Assembly (NCBI GenBank): GCA_002715405.1
Contig: PAZD01000013.1
Location: forward strand, 12,742-18,086
DNA from: Acidimicrobiaceae bacterium
GTDB taxonomy: Bacteria; Actinomycetota; Acidimicrobiia; Acidimicrobiales; UBA8592
Reading direction: 5' to 3'
DNA: 5,345 bases
The notes beneath the pieces were generated by a model. The model worked only from the letters and a program-made list of their open reading frames with translations. It did no database searches and was not told where the DNA came from. Shown here piece by piece: positions 1-5,071 of this stretch (positions are counted from its first letter, which is position 1; every line of letters begins with the position of its first letter). The translations under genes and the position numbers were made by a program.

Positions 1-669
1 ACTTTTGAAATTAAAATCACTCCATACGGGTATATCAAGTTCGATTTGTTTTGTAATTCGATTGACATCATTTACTTGTGAACCACCAAATGAGCCAATA
101 CCTGTTTTTTTATCTTTATAGAAGCCTTTAAAAACACCAGCAGTGTTTGTATGGATACTTGCCTTAATTAAAAGAGGTGTTATACAATAAGAAAACAATT
201 CAGGTTCAACATGATCACTAATATACTTACGCAATGTATCGATGATAAGCGCATTTTCGTGTGTATAGAAGCATCTTTCACCTTCTTGAACATTCTTTGT
301 ATCCTTAGGAGAATAATTATTTGTAATCACCCCTTTAATAAAAGGGCCATTTTTAGCAAGTATATTCATCCTTTCAATATGATGAACGATCCTTTGTTTC
401 ATACTTTCATTCGGTGTTTCAAGAAAGCAAAGGGCCATTACTGATGAATATTTTTCCATATCATTGGTATGGATTACATTCGCAAATTGACTTAATGATC
501 TTGATACAACAGATGAACCAGCAAATCCATCGAAGATATTTAATTTTTCTTTTTTTACTACAGGTAGAACATTTTCTTGAACAATTTTCTCAATGTAAGA
601 AACTAATTTCCTCTTGTTTCCTATATAAGTAAGCATTGTTTGATATGTAAAATTATCATTAGTATTCAT
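1..669 (-). CDS. D12-class N6-adenine DNA methyltransferase, N-terminal part (runs off left edge)
   Basis: The frame is open from an ATG at 669 to the window edge (223 codons), so the C-terminus is missing. The family transfers a methyl group from S-adenosylmethionine to the N6 of adenine in a specific DNA site. Visible family marks are YIGNKRKL (residues 15-22), the SAM-binding motif FDGFAGSS (46-53), an acidic ND pair at 69-70 expected near the bound cofactor, CFYTHENALIID (133-144) and NTAGVFKGFYK (175-185), followed by a GSFGG turn. The catalytic DPPY-type motif lies after this point in the family and would be beyond the left edge, so activity cannot be judged. ATG 669 is chosen because an AAAATTGA element lies 36 bases upstream; an internal Met12 is the alternative. 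It may belong to a restriction-modification pair or be an orphan; no nuclease gene is visible here. Confidence 0.88.
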   Translation of the reverse strand, partial: MNTNDNFTYQTMLTYIGNKRKLVSYIEKIVQENVLPVVKKEKLNIFDGFAGSSVVSRSLSQFANVIHTNDMEKYSSVMALCFLETPNESMKQRIVHHIERMNILAKNGPFIKGVITNNYSPKDTKNVQEGERCFYTHENALIIDTLRKYISDHVEPELFSYCITPLLIKASIHTNTAGVFKGFYKDKKTGIGSFGGSQVNDVNRITKQIELDIPVWSDFNFKS

Positions 670-705
670 TTATTATAAATAGTAATAATTAAATTTAAGT
701 AGTTT

Positions 706-713
706 TCAATTTT
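706..713 (-). promoter_or_regulatory. AAAATTGA early-type promoter of the methyltransferase gene
   Basis: The minus strand reads AAAATTGA exactly, in the 56-base gap between the methyltransferase ATG (669) and the preceding stop (726). This octamer is the known early promoter element of Mimivirus and, with an extra A, of Cafeteria roenbergensis virus. It is closer to the ATG (36 bases) than is usual in Mimivirus. In DNA this AT-rich about one chance copy is expected in the window, but this one sits in a short gap in the correct orientation. Confidence 0.65.
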
Positions 714-725
714 ATAAAAAAATAT

Positions 726-1256
726 TTAATCTCTTGCGACAATTAAAAATTCTATTAAAAGTAAATCACTTGCGCTATCAAACATTGTATCAGTCTCATT
801 ATCTAGATCTGTAATAGTACCTGTAATTTTTGTTAATTTACTTGGGTTAATTGTTGATACAAAATTTAATTTCTTTCCTTTATGAATTTTTCTTCCACCT
901 CCCACCCCAGTATATTCATTCGGAATTATTAATTTATTAAACGAATTAGTTTCGGTTGAATTTCCTTGATGATTAAATTCATTAATTTTGATAAGGTATG
1001 CTGAGCAAGCGGCAGTATTAGCTGGTTTAGAACTTGTATTAAATGTCGTTACATTCTCTAATAAAATATCTGATAAACGATCAATTATTAAAGGTTCATG
1101 TAAATCAACATCAATGATACCATTTACCAAATTACTTCCTGTACATTTTATTATGAAGGATTTTCTTTCTCTTCTTTCATTTTGATATCCTGGATTTTGA
1201 TAAAATGCTAATTTAGCATTATCGCGGTCTTGTTGTAATTGTTTACCCCATTCCAT
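726..1256 (-). CDS. Unrecognised protein, tandem paralogue A (176 aa)
   Basis: I do not recognise a named family. The protein is a clear paralogue of its upstream neighbour at 1299-1865: the first 67 residues align without gaps with 36 identities by my count. Conserved blocks are NAKL.F..NPGYQ.ERR (13-29), EPLIIDRLSDILLE (54-67), KINEFN.QGNS (90-100), FNK.IIP (106-112), KIHK..KLN (123-131), NP.KL...TGTIT.LD (137-152) and a C-terminal EF.IV.RD. There is no signal peptide, membrane helix or catalytic motif. Alternating hydrophobic stretches and Gly/Asn/Thr-rich turns suggest a mostly beta fold. A virion structural role is possible, because duplicated beta-rich genes are common among capsid components, but that is inference. 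An AT-rich element with a CGTTTTAAAATAA core precedes the gene. Confidence 0.85.
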   Translation of the reverse strand: MEWGKQLQQDRDNAKLAFYQNPGYQNERRERKSFIIKCTGSNLVNGIIDVDLHEPLIIDRLSDILLENVTTFNTSSKPANTAACSAYLIKINEFNHQGNSTETNSFNKLIIPNEYTGVGGGRKIHKGKKLNFVSTINPSKLTKITGTITDLDNETDTMFDSASDLLLIEFLIVARD

Positions 1257-1282
1257 ATTATATTTAATAGTAATATTATTAT

Positions 1283-1298
1283 TTATTTTAAAACGAAA
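1283..1298 (-). promoter_or_regulatory. Candidate promoter of paralogue A
   Basis: The minus strand reads TTTCGTTTTAAAATAA, ending 26 bases before the ATG at 1256. The identical 16 bases end 25 bases before the ATG of paralogue B, while the sequence on either side differs. Conserved sequence and spacing suggest a promoter, possibly of the late class, but its timing is unknown. Confidence 0.5.
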
Positions 1299-1865
1299 TT
1301 AATCTCTTGGAACAATTACAAACTCAGCAAGAAACATATCATTAGTATTAAATAAACCAGTTGATCCATCTAATGCTGTAATAGTTCCAGTAAGACTAGA
1401 TAATTTTGTAGGGTTCATACTACAAATATAATTTAATTTTCTTGATTTATGAATTTTTCGATAATTAGTTCCACCACTAGGTATTACATGTGGAATAATA
1501 ATTTTATTAAAAAGATTCCCTGTTGTACTTGGTTCTGCTGAATTCCCCTGATTATTAAATTCATTTATTTTTAAAACAAAAGCAGAACGATCTGATAAAT
1601 TACTAGCACGATTTAAATCTAATCCATTAATATTGTCCGTGTCAGCATGCCATGTTAAGAAACTTTCTAAATAAATATCTGATAAACAATCAATAATTAA
1701 AGGTTCTTGTAATGTTTCATTAATTTCGGTATCTTTTCCTGAACCTGCGATCCATTTCAAAATAAATGTTTTTTTACCCCTTCTCTCAAACTGATATCCA
1801 GGATTCTTAAAAAAACTAAGTTTCGCATTTTCTTGACTTTCATTAAGTTGTTTTTGAAATTCCAT
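1299..1865 (-). CDS. Unrecognised protein, tandem paralogue B (188 aa)
   Basis: This is the longer of two tandem paralogues, 42 bases upstream of copy A in the same direction. Its shared blocks are NPGYQ.ERR (21-29), EPLIIDCLSDIYLE (54-67, at the same residue numbers as in A), KINEFNNQGNS (99-109), KIHKSRKLN (137-145) and NPTKLSSLTGTITALDG (151-167), and it ends in EFVIVPRD. It differs from A mainly by insertions near residues 70-95 and 110-135, the kind of loop variation expected when a conserved core carries variable surface loops. No catalytic motif, signal peptide or membrane segment is seen. The ATG at 1865 is supported by the matching MEx(2)KQL start of copy A. Function is unknown; a structural virion protein is a plausible guess. 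Confidence 0.85.
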   Translation of the reverse strand: MEFQKQLNESQENAKLSFFKNPGYQFERRGKKTFILKWIAGSGKDTEINETLQEPLIIDCLSDIYLESFLTWHADTDNINGLDLNRASNLSDRSAFVLKINEFNNQGNSAEPSTTGNLFNKIIIPHVIPSGGTNYRKIHKSRKLNYICSMNPTKLSSLTGTITALDGSTGLFNTNDMFLAEFVIVPRD

Positions 1866-1890
1866 TATTATTATTAGTATAATATATAAG

Positions 1891-1906
1891 TTATTTTAAA
1901 ACGAAA
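1891..1906 (-). promoter_or_regulatory. Candidate promoter of paralogue B, embedded in the end of the TBP-like gene
   Basis: This is the same 16-base element as at 1283-1298, ending 25 bases before the ATG at 1865. Here it doubles as coding sequence: it contains the final Val-Leu-Lys codons and the TAA stop of the TBP-like gene. The exact match under a different sequence context argues for a conserved signal rather than leftover duplication. Confidence 0.5.
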
Positions 1907-2631
1907 ATTTGTTTCCTTTCTTCAATGAAATTTTTGATAAAACGATAGGATGTTTCTAATTGATCGATATTTTGTCCACCTGTAATAATTATCTTACCAC
2001 TCTTAAATACCGCAATTGTGACTTTCTTACATTTTCCATCACCATCTGCTCGACCTTTTCCATTACATAATGATTCACAGCAGCAAATACCATCAAATTG
2101 GTTTTGATTGATGAAATATTTAATATTAACACCGGGATAATTACAAGGTTCATACGAGGAGTAAATACCCGAATCAATAATTTCTTGATGTAATATCTCT
2201 CTATTAATTTCAAAACCAATATCAAAATCACTATTTATCAGAACTAATTTATGATCTACTATTGATACTTCTTTATCAAAAATTGAGATATTCTGAAAAT
2301 ATTGAATTAGGTTTTGAATTAAGATAATCCCTTGATCTTCTTTTTTAAGTCCTGTGATTTGTATCTTTCCATTATTAAATAATTTTACATTCATAATTTT
2401 ATTATCATGAACAACATGTAAAGTTGCTTGATTATAGAAGATTTTCTTTTTTGTCTTTTTTCTCTTTTTCCTTAACATTTTTTTTGAAAATCCTTTTGGT
2501 AAATTTTCAGCACCATATTCAATAAAAGGAATATATTTTGTTATTGGTACAGAATCATATATCTTCTTTAAATCAATGTCTGATGAGATCTGTAAAATTG
2601 ATGTGATTGTTGAAATCCTTAAGTGATCCAT
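1891..2631 (-). CDS. TATA-box-binding-protein-like transcription factor (246 aa)
   Basis: TBP nucleates transcription initiation by bending promoter DNA with a saddle made of two similar lobes. Both lobes are visible. Lobe 1 (about 6-114) starts ISTITSILQISSDIDLKKIY and carries FNNGKIQITG (85-94), matching the TBP pattern F.SGK...TG. Lobe 2 (about 122-237) carries YPGVNIKYF (165-173), corresponding to the FPGL region, and FKSGKIIITGG (209-219). Two departures from cellular TBP stand out: a very basic stretch at 50-63 in lobe 1, and a cysteine-rich insert in lobe 2 with Cys at 183, 184, 185, 189 and 201 around a Gly-rich CNGKG turn, a possible metal site. Divergent TBP-like proteins are known in giant viruses, where they probably work with virus-encoded RNA polymerase at viral promoters. 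ATG 2631 is the first in frame; the stop lies 25 bases before paralogue B. Confidence 0.85.
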   Translation of the reverse strand: MDHLRISTITSILQISSDIDLKKIYDSVPITKYIPFIEYGAENLPKGFSKKMLRKKRKKTKKKIFYNQATLHVVHDNKIMNVKLFNNGKIQITGLKKEDQGIILIQNLIQYFQNISIFDKEVSIVDHKLVLINSDFDIGFEINREILHQEIIDSGIYSSYEPCNYPGVNIKYFINQNQFDGICCCESLCNGKGRADGDGKCKKVTIAVFKSGKIIITGGQNIDQLETSYRFIKNFIEERKQIFVLK

Positions 2632-2706
2632 TTATCAAATAAAATTCTATAGGATATCTTTAAATATTTTCAAATTCAATAAAAAAAAATATAGTTATTA
2701 TTATAA
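2632..2706. promoter_or_regulatory. Divergent spacer between the TBP-like and channel genes
   Basis: This 75-base, nearly pure A/T spacer separates two divergent start codons, so it must hold or adjoin the promoters of both genes. It contains a run of nine A (2682-2690) before the channel ATG, a CTATAG palindrome and an AAATATTT palindrome. No exact AAAATTGA or CGTTTTAA element lies inside it. An exact AAAATTGA on the plus strand at 2594-2601 lies 105 bases before the channel ATG, within the TBP-like coding sequence, and could serve the channel gene. Confidence 0.4.
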
Positions 2707-3021
2707 ATGATTGAAGAAGTATCAAAAGGAATCCGTAAATTTTTAGATGAGCCACACGAAAAAATCTATTTAAATATGATATTGATTGTTATATTTTCAG
2801 TAATATACTATCAATTATATCTTAATGATCAAACATCATTCATGGTGAATGAACAATTATTAAAAGAAAAAGATGGTAAATTAGATTATGTAGACTTTTT
2901 ATATTTCTCATTATTATTACAATTTACATTATCATTTGGTGATATGGTACCATTTACAAAAGAGATTAAAGCTGTAAGTTCAGTTCAATCATTAATATTT
3001 TGGGCGATTGCTTTGTATTAA
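2707..3021 (+). CDS. Miniature two-helix K+ channel-like protein, Kcv type (104 aa)
   Basis: The layout matches the minimal viral K+ channels (PBCV-1 Kcv is 94 aa): a short amphipathic N-terminus (1-21) like the slide helix, TM1 at about 22-39, a polar turret (40-60), pore helix DYVDFLYFSLLLQF (60-73), filter TLSFGD (74-79) followed by MVP, and TM2 at about 89-104 ending at the C-terminus. The stretch YFSLLLQFTLSFGDMVP aligns without gaps to the pore of cellular K+ channels, where the signature is TVGYGD. Leu replaces Val and, unusually, Ser replaces the first filter Gly. Such channels work as tetramers; in chloroviruses they sit in the virion inner membrane and depolarise the host at infection. 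The equivalent role here is inference, and selectivity may be altered. It is divergent from the TBP-like gene and convergent with the deaminase-like gene. Confidence 0.75.
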   Translation: MIEEVSKGIRKFLDEPHEKIYLNMILIVIFSVIYYQLYLNDQTSFMVNEQLLKEKDGKLDYVDFLYFSLLLQFTLSFGDMVPFTKEIKAVSSVQSLIFWAIALY

Positions 3022-3046
3022 AACATTTTTATAATTGATGTTTAAT
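3017..3046. terminator. Hairpin shared by two convergent genes
   Basis: ATTAAAACAT (3017-3026) can pair with ATGTTTAAT (3038-3046), giving nine base pairs with one bulged A and an 11-base loop. It spans both stop codons (channel 3019-3021, deaminase-like 3029-3031) and would fold in either transcript. Mimivirus mRNAs are known to be cleaved and polyadenylated at hairpins near gene ends, and this fits that rule in an unusually compact form. The stem is AT-rich, so it is only moderately stable. Confidence 0.5.
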
Positions 3047-3448
3047 TTGGTATCCAAGTGTGATGTAGGGTTGATTCGTTGCTAAACATATTTTATGATT
3101 ATTAAAGGTGAATATTTTATCATGATAGTTATATTTATTCGCGAATTTACAACATGCTCCACAACAATAAACTGGTTTAATTTTACCTTCTTTTGAATAT
3201 CTCCAGATATAAATTTCATATTTATTTTTTTTATCGTATGTTCGACAATAATTAATACCTTTCCTTTCAGCATGTATTGATATTTGATTATGATTTTCAC
3301 CACATGCCCTTGATGTTCCTTTATTAACAATCCTTTTCTTTTTAGGATCATATACAGCATAAACTACTGCAACAGAACATGAATTAATATCATAAAGACT
3401 ATCAAACGATGTTTGATCTTTTAATAAAAGAATTGGATCCTCAATCAT
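3029..3448 (-). CDS. Cytidine/deoxycytidylate deaminase-like zinc protein (139 aa)
   Basis: The signature of the zinc-dependent deaminase superfamily is visible: HAE at 59-61 (zinc His and proton-shuttling Glu) and CCGAC at 95-99, corresponding to PCxxC (zinc Cys 96 and 99), about 33 residues apart. Around them, SCSVAVVYAVYD (23-34) fits the first strands, and IYIWRYSKEGKI (79-90) fits the strand before the second zinc motif. The family hydrolytically deaminates cytosine or related bases in nucleosides, nucleotides or nucleic acids; the substrate cannot be read here. The usual Pro before the first zinc Cys is replaced by Cys, and extra Cys at 95 and 100 make a CCxxCC cluster. An in-frame TAA immediately precedes the ATG, so the start is well fixed. 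The gene converges on the channel gene with a 7-base gap. Confidence 0.65.
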   Translation of the reverse strand: MIEDPILLLKDQTSFDSLYDINSCSVAVVYAVYDPKKKRIVNKGTSRACGENHNQISIHAERKGINYCRTYDKKNKYEIYIWRYSKEGKIKPVYCCGACCKFANKYNYHDKIFTFNNHKICLATNQPYITLGYQIKHQL

Positions 3449-3478
3449 TTATGACATAATTATATTTGTATTAATAAA

Positions 3479-3505
3479 TATAAATATATATATATCAAAT
3501 TTATA
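3479..3505. other. AT-only inverted repeat in the spacer downstream of the acidic gene
   Basis: TATAAAT (3479-3485) and ATTTATA (3499-3505) form a 7-base inverted repeat around a TA-alternating loop, 13 bases past the stop of the gene at 3519-3956 and 30 bases before the ATG of the deaminase-like gene. It could be a 3'-end hairpin of the former or part of the promoter of the latter. The minus strand also holds AAATTTGA (3495-3502), one base off the early element, 46 bases before that ATG. Simple AT composition could produce all of this by chance. Confidence 0.25.
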
Positions 3506-3518
3506 GGTTTAAAAATAG

Positions 3519-3956
3519 TTAACATTCTTTATCTGATTCTTTATCTGATTCTTTATCTGAGAGTAATTCTTCTAATTTTTTTATTTCAGGTAAGAATTCG
3601 GTAATATTCATCTGCTCACCTTCACCCCCACCCCCATCATCTTCATCTTCATCTTCATCTTCATCTTCATCTTCATCTTCATCTTCATCTTCATCATCTG
3701 ATGGTTCGAGCATAGAAATTACTCTATCTTTATTTACATCATCACCCGGGCAGTACATGTATGTTAAATCTTCTAAGCATCCACGTAAGATATTTTTATC
3801 CATATTAAAGAAGTGTTTATCTTTAATCATTCGTAGGATGACTTCCATCATATCTTGATAACTATTGATAATAATATTATTATCCGAGATATATCTAGGA
3901 ATGAATTCATGTGAGTTCTCAAGTGTAACAAGTATAAGATTTGAAATCGGTGGCAT
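3519..3956 (-). CDS. Unrecognised acidic low-complexity protein (145 aa)
   Basis: I do not recognise the family. Residues 1-85 look like a small folded, mainly helical domain with hydrophobic patches (ISNLILVTL, IIINSYQDMMEVILRMI). It is followed by an uninterrupted run of 21 Asp/Glu residues (87-107), a GGGGEGE linker, a short helix (about 117-133) and three copies of SDKE ending in Cys (133-145). No membrane segment or catalytic motif is visible. Acidic tails of this kind often bind basic proteins or mimic nucleic acid, so a role with DNA-binding or virion core proteins is conceivable, but that is inference. Both low-complexity segments are DNA-level tandem repeats and probably vary in length between strains. 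The gene is divergent from the one at 4029, and a CGTTTTAA element lies 30 bases upstream of its ATG. Confidence 0.8.
   Translation of the reverse strand: MPPISNLILVTLENSHEFIPRYISDNNIIINSYQDMMEVILRMIKDKHFFNMDKNILRGCLEDLTYMYCPGDDVNKDRVISMLEPSDDEDEDEDEDEDEDEDEDEDDGGGGEGEQMNITEFLPEIKKLEELLSDKESDKESDKEC
3524..3559 (-). repeat. Three perfect 12-base tandem repeats encoding SDKE
   Basis: ATTCTTTATCTG (plus strand) occurs three times head to tail at 3524-3535, 3536-3547 and 3548-3559. The unit is a multiple of three, so copy changes would add or remove SDKE-type units at the C-terminus of the acidic protein without breaking the frame. Confidence 0.95.
3639..3692 (-). repeat. Hexanucleotide microsatellite coding for Asp-Glu
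   Basis: ATCTTC (plus strand) is repeated nine times without error, flanked by single ATC units. On the coding strand each unit reads Glu-Asp, producing most of the acidic run. Perfect repeats of this length slip easily in replication, and the six-base unit keeps the reading frame. Confidence 0.97.
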
Positions 3957-3986
3957 TTTTAATAATAGAATATTTATTTTTAATGA

Positions 3987-3994
3987 TTAAAACG
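3987..3994 (-). promoter_or_regulatory. Candidate promoter element of the acidic gene
   Basis: The minus strand reads CGTTTTAA with 30 bases between it and the ATG at 3956. The two paralogous genes have the same octamer 31 and 30 bases before their ATGs. Three genes sharing sequence and spacing suggest one promoter class. Here the match is limited to the core, in a 72-base divergent spacer. Confidence 0.4.
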
Positions 3995-4028
3995 CTTGGA
4001 AATAAAAAATATAATCTTTACTAGAGAA

Positions 4029-4421
4029 ATGGATATTGATGGAATGGAATCAAGATTAAATAAGATTTCAAGTGAATTGAAAAAAGAAGATCAAAAGATG
4101 AAAGAAACAATACAGAAAATAGCAGATAAGGATGAAACAAAACAATCCTATGAATATTTATCAGAGGAAGAAAGGAATTACCGAAAAGTTAATGATGCCT
4201 ATAAGAAGTATATTTCACAATATTCAAAAGAATATATAGAGATGTCTGATTACTACTATGGACCTGAATTACCCTATGATATTTACAATCGAGAATTTAA
4301 TAAGATTAGAACTGAAGGGACATATTTAGATTCACCGAAAGATGTAAAAGAGTTATATGCTTTATTTATGTTCTATTCAATATTTGATATTTCAGTTGGA
4401 AAGGTTATCTGCTCTGGATAG
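4029..4421 (+). CDS. Unrecognised charged protein, probably coiled coil (130 aa)
   Basis: No family is recognised. The frame is open from a TTG at 3996, but the first ATG is at 4029 and is taken as the start, because these viruses use ATG and the spacer must hold two divergent promoters. The N-terminal half (about 6-65) is rich in Lys and Glu with heptad-like hydrophobic positions (MESRLNKISSELKKEDQKMK), suggesting a coiled coil. The middle is tyrosine-rich (YEYL, YKKYISQYSKEY, DYYYGPELPYDIY). The last 25 residues are more hydrophobic (ELYALFMFYSIFDISVGKV) and could be a buried helix or a weak membrane contact. The last 30 bases overlap the 3' end of the opposite-strand gene at 4392-4856. Function is unknown; it may be a virus-specific structural or scaffold protein. 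Confidence 0.7.
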   Translation: MDIDGMESRLNKISSELKKEDQKMKETIQKIADKDETKQSYEYLSEEERNYRKVNDAYKKYISQYSKEYIEMSDYYYGPELPYDIYNREFNKIRTEGTYLDSPKDVKELYALFMFYSIFDISVGKVICSG

Positions 4422-4856
4422 AATTTCTTTTTTATTTTCTTTTGTATGTTGATATTCAAAATTATCAGAGTATTCGTCGGGATAGAGTAAGGAATAATTA
4501 TCATCCGGTTTCGCATGTTTATCAAAAGGATCGAGGGGAGGATCCCAATTATTATTTGAAATATCAATAATTTTATTATCATTAAAATAATCATTTTTAT
4601 GGCTTTTCATCGACTTACAATGAGGTGATTGATAATAATTTGGAAGATTTTTTTCTTCAGTTAATTTAATGATTGAAGAATAGAATCCTTTTAATGGTGC
4701 TTTAAGATGATTTGTTTCTTTTGTATAATTCGTTTCTCCTTTGGTTATTTCATCTTTACAGATTACAAATTTATCTTCATTTGGACGAAATCCTTCAAGT
4801 ACTGATTTTGAAAGAAACATCATGAATAAAAAAGCGATAAATAAAACAAAAAACAT
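4392..4856 (-). CDS. Unrecognised protein with N-terminal membrane anchor (154 aa)
   Basis: The protein begins with a strongly hydrophobic segment, FFVLFIAFLFMMFL (2-15), followed by SKSVLEGF, then about 130 polar residues rich in Asn, Asp, Lys and Tyr, with a Pro/Asp-rich part (WDPPLDPFDKHAKPDD). This is the layout of a signal-anchored single-pass protein with its bulk on one side of a membrane. No typical signal-peptidase site is evident, so an anchor is more likely than a cleaved signal. Two Cys (34 and 79) could be structural. No domain is recognised. It lies 15 bases downstream of the 56-aa membrane gene in the same direction and in the same reading frame, separated by two in-frame TAA stops. 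A component of the internal membrane of the virion is a reasonable guess only. Its 3' end overlaps the convergent gene by 30 bases. Confidence 0.75.
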   Translation of the reverse strand: MFFVLFIAFLFMMFLSKSVLEGFRPNEDKFVICKDEITKGETNYTKETNHLKAPLKGFYSSIIKLTEEKNLPNYYQSPHCKSMKSHKNDYFNDNKIIDISNNNWDPPLDPFDKHAKPDDNYSLLYPDEYSDNFEYQHTKENKKEILSRADNLSN

Positions 4857-4871
4857 GATATATTATATAAT

Positions 4872-5042
4872 TTATATTATTTTAAATAATCTACATGTAA
4901 ATAATATGATAAATAATATAAATAAAAAATACATAAAATAGTTTCTCCGCTTATTTTTACTATCAAGTTCAATTTTTTCTTTCTTCATAAGTTTTGATTC
5001 ATCTTTAATGTAGTTAAAGAAATGGTCAATGTGTTGTTTCAT
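4872..5042 (-). CDS. Small protein with C-terminal membrane helix (56 aa)
   Basis: This short frame fills the gap between two co-directional genes, 26 bases after the stop of one and 15 before the ATG of the next. The first 34 residues are polar and charged (MKQHIDHFFNYIKDESK, then a Lys/Glu-rich helix and NKRRN). A single hydrophobic helix follows, YFMYFLFILFIILFTC (35-50), and the protein ends in RLFKII. Basic residues before the helix and a polar N-terminus suggest a tail-anchored or N-inside single-pass protein. Nothing identifies its function. Support for a real gene comes from the good fit between neighbours, the sharp split into polar and membrane parts, and the lack of any better frame here. 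AT-rich DNA readily encodes hydrophobic residues, which is the main caution. Confidence 0.62.
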   Translation of the reverse strand: MKQHIDHFFNYIKDESKLMKKEKIELDSKNKRRNYFMYFLFILFIILFTCRLFKII

Positions 5043-5057
5043 ATATATAAATATATA

Positions 5058-5071
5058 TAAAATATATTTTA
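5058..5071. repeat. 14-base perfect palindrome at a gene end
   Basis: TAAAATATATTTTA reads the same on both strands. It includes the TAA stop (5069-5071) of the right-edge gene and lies 15 bases before the ATG of the 56-aa gene. It could be a 3'-end signal or part of an AT-rich promoter; simple composition may also explain it. Confidence 0.35.

Noticed and set aside
211..632. Two plus-strand open frames (77 and 72 codons)
   Set aside because: They lie opposite the well-supported methyltransferase frame and have no family signal or consistent start region.
2278..2286. AAAAATTGA on the plus strand
   Set aside because: It is inside the TBP-like coding sequence and more than 400 bases from the next plus-strand gene, so it has no gene to serve.
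3485..3495. TA-alternating run as an origin or microsatellite
   Set aside because: Only five TA units in an AT-rich spacer; nothing beyond composition supports a special role.
3996..4028. TTG-initiated extension of the charged plus-strand gene
   Set aside because: It would start at TTG within the divergent promoter spacer; ATG 4029 is the more likely start.
4969..4976. AAAATTGA on the minus strand, about 112 bases before the ATG at 4856
   Set aside because: It is inside the coding sequence of the 56-aa gene as a Lys-Ile-Glu stretch; about one chance copy is expected in DNA this AT-rich.
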